64,000 nt of DNA from Geobacter sp. FeAm09. Its GTDB lineage: Bacteria; Desulfobacterota; Desulfuromonadia; Geobacterales; Pseudopelobacteraceae. The notes beneath the pieces were generated by a model. The model was not told the DNA's origin. It saw only the letters and a program-made list of their open reading frames with translations, and made no database searches. The first letter of the stretch is position 1. Every line of letters begins with the position of its first letter. Shown one piece after another: positions 17,351 through 25,337 of this stretch. Position numbers and translations under genes: made by a program. Where the stretch lies: assembly GCF_008330225.1 (NCBI RefSeq), contig NZ_CP042466.1:940501-1004500 (forward strand), read 5' to 3'.

Positions 17351-18163
17351 TCAGTCTGCAGTTATTATGGTGCCGACATGCTCGCCTGCGAGCGCGCGTG
17401 TCAGGTTGCCGGGGACGAGGCCGTTCACCACCTGGACCTGGCGGACATGGCGGGCCGCCTTGAGGAGGTCGAGCATGGGAAATTCCAGGATCGAATCGTG
17501 CAGCCCCTTGGCCTTCATCTCATCCACCGAGATCTTGGGGATGAAGGACGCGTGCTTCGCCGTCTTGGGGTTGTCGGTGTACAGGCCGTTCTCGTCCTTC
17601 ACATAGACCATGGCCTTGCAGCCGAACTGTTCCGCCACCAGGAAGCAGCCCGCATCGGTGCGGTAGGGGGGGATGACGTTGTCCACGGAGGGCCGTATCC
17701 AGAGCCCGTAGGGGGGCATGCCGCTGAAGACCACCGCGTGCACCTCGGCCAGGTAGAGCGGCACCGCCGACAGTGCGGCGTTGTCCACCGACGAGATGCC
17801 GTGTTTGGCGAGCAACTGCCCCAGCATGGCGGCGTTCTGGTTCGCCACCGAGGCACCCAACTGGGAGAGGACGCCGGCCGGCAGGTTGAGCCCCGCCGCA
17901 ATGGAGTAGAGATGCCGGGCCCGGGTCCCTGCGCCGGTGCCGATGAGCATCTTGTGGTCCTTGCGGGCCGCCACGATCTCGTCCACCAGGGGGTAGACGG
18001 CCGCCCGTCCCCGGTCGATCAAGCTCTGGCCGCCGATTTTGACTACCGTTGCGTCCGGCAGAATCCGGAAGTCTTCCGCACGCTCCGCCGCTTCCAGGAG
18101 TTCCGGATCGGTCAGATGCTTCTGTTTCAGAAGCTCTTCGAGTTCCGTCGTCGTCTGGTCCAT
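17351..18163 (-). CDS. mosB: Molybdenum storage protein subunit beta
   Basis: A 270-residue partner of MosA, the same length as the Azotobacter beta subunit. Conserved blocks include [89 protein letters not shown] and [19 protein letters not shown]. It is the first gene of the mosBA operon. The beta subunit contributes to the storage cavity and the ATP sites of the alpha3beta3 complex. AAGGAGG lies 6 nt before the ATG. Confidence 0.95.
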   Translation of the reverse strand: MDQTTTELEELLKQKHLTDPELLEAAERAEDFRILPDATVVKIGGQSLIDRGRAAVYPLVDEIVAARKDHKMLIGTGAGTRARHLYSIAAGLNLPAGVLSQLGASVANQNAAMLGQLLAKHGISSVDNAALSAVPLYLAEVHAVVFSGMPPYGLWIRPSVDNVIPPYRTDAGCFLVAEQFGCKAMVYVKDENGLYTDNPKTAKHASFIPKISVDEMKAKGLHDSILEFPMLDLLKAARHVRQVQVVNGLVPGNLTRALAGEHVGTIITAD

Positions 18164-18224
18164 AGAACCCTCCTTACGTTGTTATTCGGCAAATTCACCT
18201 GTTGATATGGTCCGTTGCGGGAAA

Positions 18225-18253
18225 ACTATAGATGCTGACGTTATCGGGTGCAA
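18225..18253 (-). promoter_or_regulatory. Candidate promoter of mosBA
   Basis: On the minus strand TTGCAC is followed after 17 nt by TATAGT, 60 nt before the mosB start. CGATAACG inside the spacer and CGATATAA just upstream (near 18283-18290) look like single ModE half-sites but do not form a proper palindrome. The rest of the gap 18164-18503 shows only a weak GC hairpin with a T tail near 18391-18440 that may terminate the aquaporin gene. Confidence 0.45.
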
Positions 18254-18503
18254 GTGAAATTAACGTTGTGTAATCTGTATTATATCGTCTGTTTTCAATA
18301 GGTTGCGTTGTGTCGGCGCAGTTATTGCCCGTGGCGTATCCCCCTGTTCCGGCAGGGGTTTGCCGTTGTGGTGATGTATCGTTTGCCATGTAAAAAGAGG
18401 AAGCCGGCGGCCGTGGAGCGCCGTCGGGTTTTTCGTGTATACGCCGCGGGGTTATAACCCTTCGGAGGGCGCTGCGTTCCGGGAAGAGAGCGTGCCTTAG
18501 GGC

Positions 18504-19370
18504 CTACTCGGCCGCCGGCTGCGCGCCGTCCGCCGCGGCGTCGTCGCCGGCGCAGCAGCAGGTGTCGCCGGCGGCACGCTTCGCCTTCATGAACGGCTCG
18601 ATGGTGTAGCTCAGGGCCGATGCCGCAACGCCCCCCGCGATCGGTCCCAGCACGTAGACCGTGATGAAGCCGAACCCTGCGTCGGGGAACGCCGCCGCGC
18701 CCCAGCCGGTCATCCAGGCGAAGATGCGGGGGGCGAGGTCGCGGGCGGGGTTGAACCCGGCCTGGGTGAGGGGGGCGAGGATGGAGATGAGCGCCGTTAC
18801 CGTGAGGCCGATGAAGAGGGGGCTGACGGTGTCGGACGGCCTGCCCAGGTTGCACCCCTCGGTGAGGGCGAAGATCATGGATACCAGGATGAAGGTGCCC
18901 ACCGCTTCGGCGAGGAAGGCGGCGTGGGGGGACACCGCCGCCGCCGGGCCGGCGCCGGGGCTGGGATAGAACTCGCCGAACATCTGGGCGGTCTTGACCG
19001 ATTGCGGGGTGCCGCGCACGATGCCGTTGATGCTCTCGAAATGGGCGATGGAATCGGCGAAGAGCAGGTAGAGCAGGCCGGCGGCGATGAACGCACCCAG
19101 GAACTGGGCGCAGAGGTACACCGGCAGCCGGTCCCAGGACATGCGGCGCCTGACCGCCATGGCGATGCTGACCGCCGGGTTGAGGTGGGCGCAGGAGAGG
19201 TGCCGGGTGGCGTAGATGGCGAGGGTCACCCCCAGCCCCCACACCATGGCGACCTGGAACAGGCCCGCATGGGCCGAGAAGAGCACCGATACGGCGACGG
19301 AGGAGCAGCCGATCAGCACCAGCAGAAAGGTGCCGAAGAGCTCGCCGATAAACTCGTGGGTATATTTCAC
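18504..19370 (-). CDS. Aquaglyceroporin (MIP family), arsenic-cluster member
   Basis: A 288-residue channel of the MIP family with six helices and two NPA loops: LSCAHLNPAVS and AGFNPARD. The Asp after the second NPAR is typical of glycerol facilitators, which also pass As(III), rather than water-only channels. The C-terminal tail is unusual: it carries DTCCCAGDD, three adjacent Cys that could bind arsenite or another metal. The start is GTG 19370, preceded by AAAGGA. It follows arsM by 44 nt in the same direction, pointing to a role in arsenite or methylarsenical flux. Confidence 0.9.
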   Translation of the reverse strand: MKYTHEFIGELFGTFLLVLIGCSSVAVSVLFSAHAGLFQVAMVWGLGVTLAIYATRHLSCAHLNPAVSIAMAVRRRMSWDRLPVYLCAQFLGAFIAAGLLYLLFADSIAHFESINGIVRGTPQSVKTAQMFGEFYPSPGAGPAAAVSPHAAFLAEAVGTFILVSMIFALTEGCNLGRPSDTVSPLFIGLTVTALISILAPLTQAGFNPARDLAPRIFAWMTGWGAAAFPDAGFGFITVYVLGPIAGGVAASALSYTIEPFMKAKRAAGDTCCCAGDDAAADGAQPAAE

Positions 19371-19414
19371 GGTCCAATCCTTTCGGGGACGTTCGTTCCG
19401 GTTGGGGGCGGCGT

Positions 19415-20473
19415 TCAGCAGCAGCCGCCGCCGGAGCAGGCGTCTGCCGGCGCCGCCGCCGGTGCGGGGCCGCAGGGGAAGGCGCCGTAGTGGACGGAGC
19501 GGTCGCCGCGTACCGTGAAATGCTTGCCGAAGCGGGTATCCTGCACCATGGCGGAGGTATTGCCGCACACCAGCAGCGGCTTGCCGGTGAAGAAGGTGTG
19601 GTGGTCGTCCAGGTCGAAGGAGTGGGGGCAGCCGGGGATGGTGCCGTTGTAGTAGGCCACCTGGCCGAAATCCTCGCAGATGTCCTCCAGGCAGGCCAGT
19701 TTGAAGGCCCGCACCGTGACGGAGCTGAAAATGGCCTGGCCGATCCTGGCGGCGATCTCCGGGTTGTCGATGGCGATGCCCCGCTTGGACACGGTGCGGT
19801 AGTCCTGACACCCCAGGGAACGGAGCAGGCGGCGGAAGTCCTCGATGTAGAGCGCCCCGCTCAGGCATTCGCCGTACAGGGTCGGGTCGTTTCTCAGCTC
19901 CTCCGGCAGGCGGCGGTCGGCGAACACGTCGGAGAAGTACAGCTCCCCCCCCGGTTTGAGGACCCGGAAGATCTCGGAGAAGACCCGCTCCTTGTCCGGG
20001 GAGAGGTTGATGACGCAGTTGGAGATGACCAGGTCGATGGAATTGTCGGCGATGCCGCAGCCGGCCAGGTCCTCGATGTAGCCCTGCCGGAAGTCCACGT
20101 TCGGTGCGGCGAAGCCGAAGCGTTCGGTCTGACCCGCCACATGCCTGCGGGCCACGGCCAACTGCTCGTCGGTCATGTCCACGCCGATGACGCGGCCCTC
20201 CGGGCCGACCAGCTTGGAGGCCAGGTAGACGTCCCTGCCGGAGCCGCACCCCAGATCCAGCACCGTGCACCCCTCGATGGCCGGGGGAATCGGCGAGCCG
20301 CAACCGTAGAACTTGTCCAGGATCTCCTCGTCGATCTCGGCCAGCACCGCCCGGTGCGCCGCCGGAAACGATTCGGTCGAGCAGCAGGCGCTCGTTTGCA
20401 GGTCCTTGGTTCCGGTCAGAACCTTGCCGTAGTACTCTTTTACCGCTGTCAGGGCATCAAGCTTTGCTTTCAT
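19415..20473 (-). CDS. arsM: Arsenite S-adenosylmethionine methyltransferase
   Basis: A 352-residue class I methyltransferase. The SAM motif is VLDLGCGSGRDVYLAS (about 70-85), followed by VIGVDMTDEQL. The As(III)-binding cysteines typical of ArsM are present: the pair in QTSACCSTES, SNCVINLSPDK and LYGECLSGAL. A C-terminal domain extends to a GGGCC end, as in long bacterial ArsM proteins. It methylates As(III) stepwise using SAM. It lies between arsS upstream and an aquaglyceroporin downstream, all on the minus strand with short gaps, a coherent arsenic biotransformation operon. Confidence 0.95.
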   Translation of the reverse strand: MKAKLDALTAVKEYYGKVLTGTKDLQTSACCSTESFPAAHRAVLAEIDEEILDKFYGCGSPIPPAIEGCTVLDLGCGSGRDVYLASKLVGPEGRVIGVDMTDEQLAVARRHVAGQTERFGFAAPNVDFRQGYIEDLAGCGIADNSIDLVISNCVINLSPDKERVFSEIFRVLKPGGELYFSDVFADRRLPEELRNDPTLYGECLSGALYIEDFRRLLRSLGCQDYRTVSKRGIAIDNPEIAARIGQAIFSSVTVRAFKLACLEDICEDFGQVAYYNGTIPGCPHSFDLDDHHTFFTGKPLLVCGNTSAMVQDTRFGKHFTVRGDRSVHYGAFPCGPAPAAAPADACSGGGCC

Positions 20474-20550
20474 GGTTTCCTTCCCGGAATTTCAGGTCTG
20501 TTGGTCTGCTTTCATAGAATAAGAATAACGGATCGGTGCGGCGCCTCGGT

Positions 20551-21513
20551 TTATGTACTCAGGCTTCCTCCACAACTGCTCCCCGTCCCGGCGGTGCAGG
20601 CAAAGCAGTGTTCCCCGGTGATCACCCTCCTGCCGATCAGCCCGGCGCCGGTCGCGGTTCCGATGTGGCTGACGGCCGCGTCGAGCGGCAGTTGCAGGGC
20701 GTGGTTGAAGTCGCAGTCGTACACCTGCCCCTGCCAATCCACGCTGATCATGTTCCGGCACATGACCCTGTTCAGGTTGTCGGGGTTGAAGTGGCCCACC
20801 AGCAGTTTCCGGTAGGCGGCCAGGCGCCCCTGGTTTTCCAGGTCCAGGCTGAACCGCCCGATGGGGATATTGGTGATGGTGTAGAGGCTGTTGAAGGTGA
20901 TGCCGAACATTTTTTCCAGATTTTCCTTGTAGGCGGCCTCCAGGGCCGGCTGCGGGCCGGGCAGGAACGCGCCGCCCGGGTTGTAGACCAGGTGCAGCTT
21001 CGGACCGCTTGCGCCGCCGAAGCCGAGCCGGTTCAGGCGTTGCAGGATGCGGACGTTCGCCTCGTAGACGCCGCCGCCCCGCTGAGCCGTGACGTTTTCC
21101 TCCAGATAGCAGGGCATGGAGGCGACGATGTCCACGTTGTGCTCCAGCAGGAAATCCGGCAGGGAGACGTATTCGGGGTCGTCGAGCACGGACAGGTTGC
21201 TGCGGAGCAGGATGGTTTCCACCGAGGCGATCTTTGCCAACTCCCCGATCAGGTAGCGCAGGTGAGGGTTCATTTCCGGCGCGCCCCCCGTAAGGTCCAC
21301 CACCGTGACCCCCTCCCGCCTCACGAAGCGCAGGCAGTCGTCCATGACCTCCCGCCCCATCTGTTCCTTGCGGTGCGGCCCCGCCTCCACATGGCAGTGG
21401 CGGCAGCTCAGGTTGCACACGTACCCCAGGTTCATCTGCAGACAATTCACGGAATCCCGCGTCAACGCCTGCCCGCTCTTCTCCACGTAGTCGTCGAACT
21501 CTCTCGTTTCCAT
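20551..21513 (-). CDS. arsS: Radical SAM protein of the ArsS (arsenosugar) family
   Basis: A 320-residue radical SAM enzyme. The 4Fe-4S motif is CNLSCRHC (CxxxCxxC) near residue 35, followed by VVDLTGGAPEMNPHLRYL. The C-terminal Cys-rich part (VMCRNMISVDWQGQVYDCDFN, GEHCFACTAGTGSSCGG) matches the family whose members are often selenoproteins; no in-frame TGA occurs here. ArsS is known to add a 5'-deoxyadenosyl group to a methylated arsenical on the way to arsenosugars. It is first in the arsS-arsM-aquaporin series. The ATG lies 9 nt after GGAAG. Confidence 0.9.
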   Translation of the reverse strand: METREFDDYVEKSGQALTRDSVNCLQMNLGYVCNLSCRHCHVEAGPHRKEQMGREVMDDCLRFVRREGVTVVDLTGGAPEMNPHLRYLIGELAKIASVETILLRSNLSVLDDPEYVSLPDFLLEHNVDIVASMPCYLEENVTAQRGGGVYEANVRILQRLNRLGFGGASGPKLHLVYNPGGAFLPGPQPALEAAYKENLEKMFGITFNSLYTITNIPIGRFSLDLENQGRLAAYRKLLVGHFNPDNLNRVMCRNMISVDWQGQVYDCDFNHALQLPLDAAVSHIGTATGAGLIGRRVITGEHCFACTAGTGSSCGGSLST

Positions 21514-21585
21514 GCGATGCGGCTTCCTTCCGGTTGATGGCCCGCCTGGTGCGGCCCTGGTATGTGACGGCCTACGGTACCATGG

Positions 21586-21620
21586 TGACGATTGCGAATG
21601 CAAATACAATTGCAATCGAC
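21586..21620 (-). repeat. Left copy of a 36-nt inverted repeat flanking the Rep-like gene
   Basis: Read on the minus strand: GCCTGTCGATTGCAAT followed by TGTATTTGCATTCGCAATCG. The opposite-facing copy at 23005-23040 shares the first 16 nt exactly and about 29 of 36 overall. Each copy itself contains ATTGCAAT-type half-sites, as iterons do. It also lies about 75-105 nt upstream of arsS. The rest of the gap 21514-21905 contains only AT-rich DNA and a short palindrome TTGAGA-N6-TCTCAA near 21710. Confidence 0.55.
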
Positions 21621-21905
21621 AGGCCAAGGGGGAATGACGGAGGTATGATTTATAACTTGTTGAAATAAAAGTAATCTGCTGTGGCGGGGGAGCGGAAGGG
21701 GTTCTTGTTTTGAGAATTTGCTCTCAATTTGAAAAAATGACGAGAGGGGAACCGGTGCGAGTGCAGGCGGGATAGGTTGGATAAAAATGCAGTAAAGAAA
21801 GGGCGTTGCGTTCGGTTGTGCCGTGTCGTGCGGTGGAGTGCTCCAGGATTGCACGCCGGCCCCGGCTTGTTACCGTCCCGGGGGCGGCAGAGAGGTGGTC
21901 CGCTC

Positions 21906-22739
21906 TCAGGGCGGTGGGGCGGGCCTTTCCTCCGGGAGGGCCATCTTGAATGCCGGCTCCTTCTCCCGCAGTTGCCGGGCCTCGTCCCCCGCCGTTACCT
22001 CGAACCAGACGCTTTCCACCCGGCGCCCGGAAAAGGTCGGCCCGAAGCGGATGAAGATGGCGTCGTCCCAGGCATAGATCTCCTCGAAAGAGGGCTCCAG
22101 GACCCGGAGCTTCAACTGGCCGTAGGAGTAGCGGGTATGTTCGAGGGCGAGCTGTTGCATCAGGTGGGAGATGGAGTATTCGGTCACCCCCTTGCCCCGC
22201 CAGGGCCAGATCACGTTGAACACGGCAAGGGTATGCCGCCCCTTGTACTGGATCCCCTTGACCAGGTTGCCGTCGGCGGCGCCGGGGACAAACCTGAGCA
22301 CCAGGGGGAGGATCTTGTCGGCAAACTGGAACACGATCTTGCCGCCGGCATACTCGATGGACTGGAACCAGGCGGTCCTCGTCAGGCTCTTGCGGCTTTT
22401 GTCCACGAGCCAGACCCCCTTTTTGAGGATCTTCTCGATCTCGTCGGCCGCCGAGGCGTACGGTGCTTCCCGGTCTGCGGCGCAGGCCTCCATGAAGCTG
22501 CCGATCTCCATGGCGTACGAGGTCTGCCGGGGGTCGGCATCCCCGGTGGCGTGCATGAGCGAGATCGCCGCCGTAATGATTTTTTGCTGAACCTCCGTAA
22601 GAGGGTCCGGGTGCCCGGTCACGCCTTCGACGGCGATCACCCGGTTCGGTTTGGCGGCCGCGCCTTCCGGATGGAGGAAACAGGCCATGAACCGGTCGAA
22701 ATCCGGATCGGGTGCGGTCCTTTTCAGATATATGCCCAT
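21906..22739 (-). CDS. Rep_3-like plasmid replication initiator protein
   Basis: A 277-residue protein whose layout resembles Rep_3 initiators (two winged helices). The first half includes LTEVQQKIITAAISLMHATG and GGKIVFQFADKILPLVLRFVPG. The second half has EYSISHLMQQLALEHTRYSYGQLKLRVLEPSFEEIYAWDDAIFIRF ending in RRVESVWFEVTAG, the classical recognition winged helix. In plasmids such proteins bind iterons and melt the origin. Here it stands alone in the chromosome, between inverted ATTGCAAT repeats and without partition or mobilisation genes. It could be a relic of an integrated plasmid. No specific replicon is claimed. Confidence 0.7.
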   Translation of the reverse strand: MGIYLKRTAPDPDFDRFMACFLHPEGAAAKPNRVIAVEGVTGHPDPLTEVQQKIITAAISLMHATGDADPRQTSYAMEIGSFMEACAADREAPYASAADEIEKILKKGVWLVDKSRKSLTRTAWFQSIEYAGGKIVFQFADKILPLVLRFVPGAADGNLVKGIQYKGRHTLAVFNVIWPWRGKGVTEYSISHLMQQLALEHTRYSYGQLKLRVLEPSFEEIYAWDDAIFIRFGPTFSGRRVESVWFEVTAGDEARQLREKEPAFKMALPEERPAPPP

Positions 22740-22872
22740 AGTAGCCAGCCCTGGTGTCCCGTGGAGATGGTCGAGGAGTCAATAGTATTGATTCTGCCCG
22801 GTATTGCAAGCGGATATTTTTCCCGATCCGGGCAGGTTGTGGTCGCCGGCGGTGCGGCAGGGGGGGAGGATG

Positions 22873-22910
22873 AAAAAAGGGGCCAGGATATGGAGGTGAA
22901 CCTGGCCCCA
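22873..22910 (-). terminator. Terminator-like hairpin downstream of the hemerythrin gene
   Basis: On the minus strand GGGGCCAGG pairs with CCTGGCCCC and is followed by six T. It lies 165 nt beyond the hemerythrin stop and 134 nt before the Rep-like gene, so it separates the two. It is the main feature of the gap 22740-23075 besides the repeat at 23005. Confidence 0.8.
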
Positions 22911-23004
22911 AACGCTTGAAGTGAGAACCGGCGCGCCGGGGGCCCCAAGCAAAAACGTGATGTGTCGTACCTGATGATGATTTTTCGCACGTTATATGAC
23001 AAAA

Positions 23005-23040
23005 GCCTGTCGATTGCAATCTTGTTTACATTTGCAATTG
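23005..23040 (+). repeat. Right copy of the 36-nt inverted repeat flanking the Rep-like gene
   Basis: GCCTGTCGATTGCAAT then CTTGTTTACATTTGCAATTG, facing the copy at 21586-21620. The pair encloses about 1.4 kb containing only the Rep-like gene. This is compatible with terminal inverted repeats, or with iterons of a former origin. Confidence 0.55.
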
Positions 23041-23075
23041 ATTGGCCCTGACCCGTGGGGAAGGAAGCGGGTCGG

Positions 23076-23540
23076 TCAGGGGGCGTCGTGGGAGGAGGGG
23101 AAATCGGAGCGCCGGCCCGGCGGCGTGCCGCCCTGGGCAGGCGGGATGTCGCCCGCAAGGTGGGCGGCCAGTTCCCGGTCGGTCACGAGGATGTGCTGCA
23201 TCAGCCATTCCTTCAGGAAAATCACGATCTCCAGGTTGTGCAGCGGCTCGCGGGCGTGGAGCCGGCTCTGCAGGTCGCTGATATGGCGGAAGAAATAGCT
23301 GTGCTGCTCCTGGTGGGCCTCTTGCGATGGGTAGGCGCACTGCCGCATCAGGCCGGTTTCGGTGCCGAAATGGTAGCTGGCATATTCGAGGAGCTCGGCG
23401 ACGATACGCGCCATGCCGTGGGTGTCGTTCAACTGGATGGCGTCATAGGCCGCGTTGAGAAGTTCCACCAGGCGCCGGTGGTGTTCGTCCATGATCCCCA
23501 CGTCGAGGTTGTAGCTGCTGTTCCAGGTGCAAAGCGGCAT
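23076..23540 (-). CDS. Bacteriohemerythrin
   Basis: A 154-residue single-domain hemerythrin with diiron ligands in IMDEHHRRLVELL, ASYHFGTETGLMRQ, HQEQHSYFF and WLMQHILVTDRE. The last about 25 residues are Pro/Gly-rich and disordered. It reversibly binds oxygen or senses it. The ribosome site is weak. The gene is divergent from a GGDEF/EAL gene with 295 nt between starts, so oxygen and cyclic di-GMP signalling may be linked. A larger hemerythrin lies at 14139. Confidence 0.9.
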   Translation of the reverse strand: MPLCTWNSSYNLDVGIMDEHHRRLVELLNAAYDAIQLNDTHGMARIVAELLEYASYHFGTETGLMRQCAYPSQEAHQEQHSYFFRHISDLQSRLHAREPLHNLEIVIFLKEWLMQHILVTDRELAAHLAGDIPPAQGGTPPGRRSDFPSSHDAP

Positions 23541-23835
23541 AGGCTGGTATCCGATGGTCGTGCGTCCGTTTGGTGAGATGAAGGGATTATACTATCAGGT
23601 TTCCGGCCATTTCAACCAAATTCCCGACGGAAAAGGTTGTCGCGGGGCGCCGGCCGTTTCGGGGCCTGCCACATTCTTTCCTTCTCTTACACCTTGTAGT
23701 TATCGCGAAAATGGTATAAAGAGTACACGGTTCCTGCCAGGACGCGCCGTTCGCCGGATCGGTGCGCCTGCGGCACCTTACCGGCGTTGGCTGCTCGGTT
23801 TTTGTTCACCACCAATGACGACACGGGACCCTTTA

Positions 23836-25260
23836 ATGCACGATGCGAGCAGGACGCGGCGGCAGCTTCAAAAAGAGATAGACGCCTTGCGCGGCCGGGT
23901 TGTTCTCCTGGAGGAAACGGTAACGAAGATGCGGCACCGGGGCGAAAGCCACGGCGCAGCCTTCACGGACCGCCTGACCGGTCTGCCGAACCGCTCCATG
24001 TTCTACGACACCCTGAATACCGCCCTTTTCTCGGCAAAATCCAACGGCGGCAAGCTTGCCGTCATCTTCTTCGCCCTCGATCGTTTCAAACTCATCAACG
24101 ATACCCTTGGCCAGTTCGTGGGGGACGCGCTCCTGCGGGAGGCCGCCGTGCGCCTGGACGCCTGCCTTGCGCCCCGCGACACCCTCTGCCGGCCGGGGCG
24201 GAACGAGTTTCTGCTGCTCCTGCCCGGCATCGGCGGCCGGGACGACGTCATGCGGGTGGTGGAGAGCGTTTTCGCCGCCATGGCGGATTCCTTCCTGCTG
24301 GCGGACCAGGAACTGGTCATCAACGCCAACATGGGGAGCTGCCTCTACCCGGAAGGGGGCGACAGCGCCGACGCCCTGATCAGAAACGCCTATGCCGCCC
24401 TGCTCAAGTCGAAGGATTTCGGGAAGAACACCCACCGCTTCTTTTCCCCCCAGAGCTACGAATCGGAATTCGGCCGGCTCCTGCTGGAAAACGACCTGCG
24501 CCGCGCCGTCAGCCGCCGGGACTTTGCCCTGCACTACCAGCCCCAGGTGGACCTGCAGGGGGGAAGGGTCGTGGGGGTGGAGGCCCTGGCGCGCTGGCAG
24601 CACCAGACCCTGGGGAACATCTCTCCCGACCAGTTCATTCCGCTGGCCGAGGACATCGGCGTCATGGCGCCCCTGGGGGAATGGGTGCTCAGGACCGCCT
24701 GTGAGCACCACCTGGCCTGCAGCAGTTCCGGCTGCCGGCCGGTCAGGTATGCGGTCAACCTCTCGCCCACCCAGCTCTACTCCGACAATCTGGTGCCCTG
24801 GATCTTCTCGGTCCTGGAGGAGACCGGCCTGGAGCCGGGCTATCTGGAACTGGAGATAACGGAGGGCGCCCTGCTGCAGAACAGCACGGCTACGGTGGCT
24901 GCCCTCAACACCCTGCATGCCGAGGGGGTGCAGATCGCCATCGACGATTTCGGCACCGGCTACTCCAGCCTCGCCTACCTGAACCAGTTCCCCATCAGCA
25001 AGCTGAAGATCGACAAGACCTTCACCGGCGCGGTCACCACGGACGAGAAGTCCGCCGCCATCTCCCAGGCGATCATCTCCCTGGCCCACAGCCTCGATAT
25101 GCGGGTCATGGCCGAGGGGGTCGAGACCCCGGAGCAGTTGGACTACCTGCGGGACCTGGGATGCGACGAGATCCAGGGGTACCTGGTGTCGTGCCCGCTC
25201 CCCGCCGACGAAACCATGGAGTTCCTGGCCCGCCATTCCCACTCCCCGTTCTCCCGGTAG
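23836..25260 (+). CDS. Degenerate-GGDEF / EAL phosphodiesterase
   Basis: A 474-residue protein from MHDASRTRRQLQ (GGGA 8 nt upstream; an alternative ATG is at 23815). A short coiled coil (about 5-40) leads into a GGDEF domain whose active site reads GRNEF instead of GGDEF, so it is probably not a cyclase and may bind GTP allosterically. The EAL domain (about 210-465) is intact: VVGVEALARWQ, DDFGTGYSSLAYLNQFP and LKIDKTF. It should hydrolyse cyclic di-GMP. No sensory domain or membrane segment is visible. A TTGTAG-N15-TATAAA promoter-like sequence lies near 23715. Confidence 0.9.
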   Translation: MHDASRTRRQLQKEIDALRGRVVLLEETVTKMRHRGESHGAAFTDRLTGLPNRSMFYDTLNTALFSAKSNGGKLAVIFFALDRFKLINDTLGQFVGDALLREAAVRLDACLAPRDTLCRPGRNEFLLLLPGIGGRDDVMRVVESVFAAMADSFLLADQELVINANMGSCLYPEGGDSADALIRNAYAALLKSKDFGKNTHRFFSPQSYESEFGRLLLENDLRRAVSRRDFALHYQPQVDLQGGRVVGVEALARWQHQTLGNISPDQFIPLAEDIGVMAPLGEWVLRTACEHHLACSSSGCRPVRYAVNLSPTQLYSDNLVPWIFSVLEETGLEPGYLELEITEGALLQNSTATVAALNTLHAEGVQIAIDDFGTGYSSLAYLNQFPISKLKIDKTFTGAVTTDEKSAAISQAIISLAHSLDMRVMAEGVETPEQLDYLRDLGCDEIQGYLVSCPLPADETMEFLARHSHSPFSR

Positions 25261-25337
25261 CGGCCGGTTCCGGCCTCCCCGCCCGAAAGCCCCCGGTTCT
25301 TCCGCCATTCTCCGCAGCGCCGCGGCGGCCGCCGGCG

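Noticed and set aside
20536-20560. Selenocysteine at the end of ArsS
   Set aside because: The C-terminal codons contain no in-frame TGA; the gene ends at TAA after Ser-Thr.
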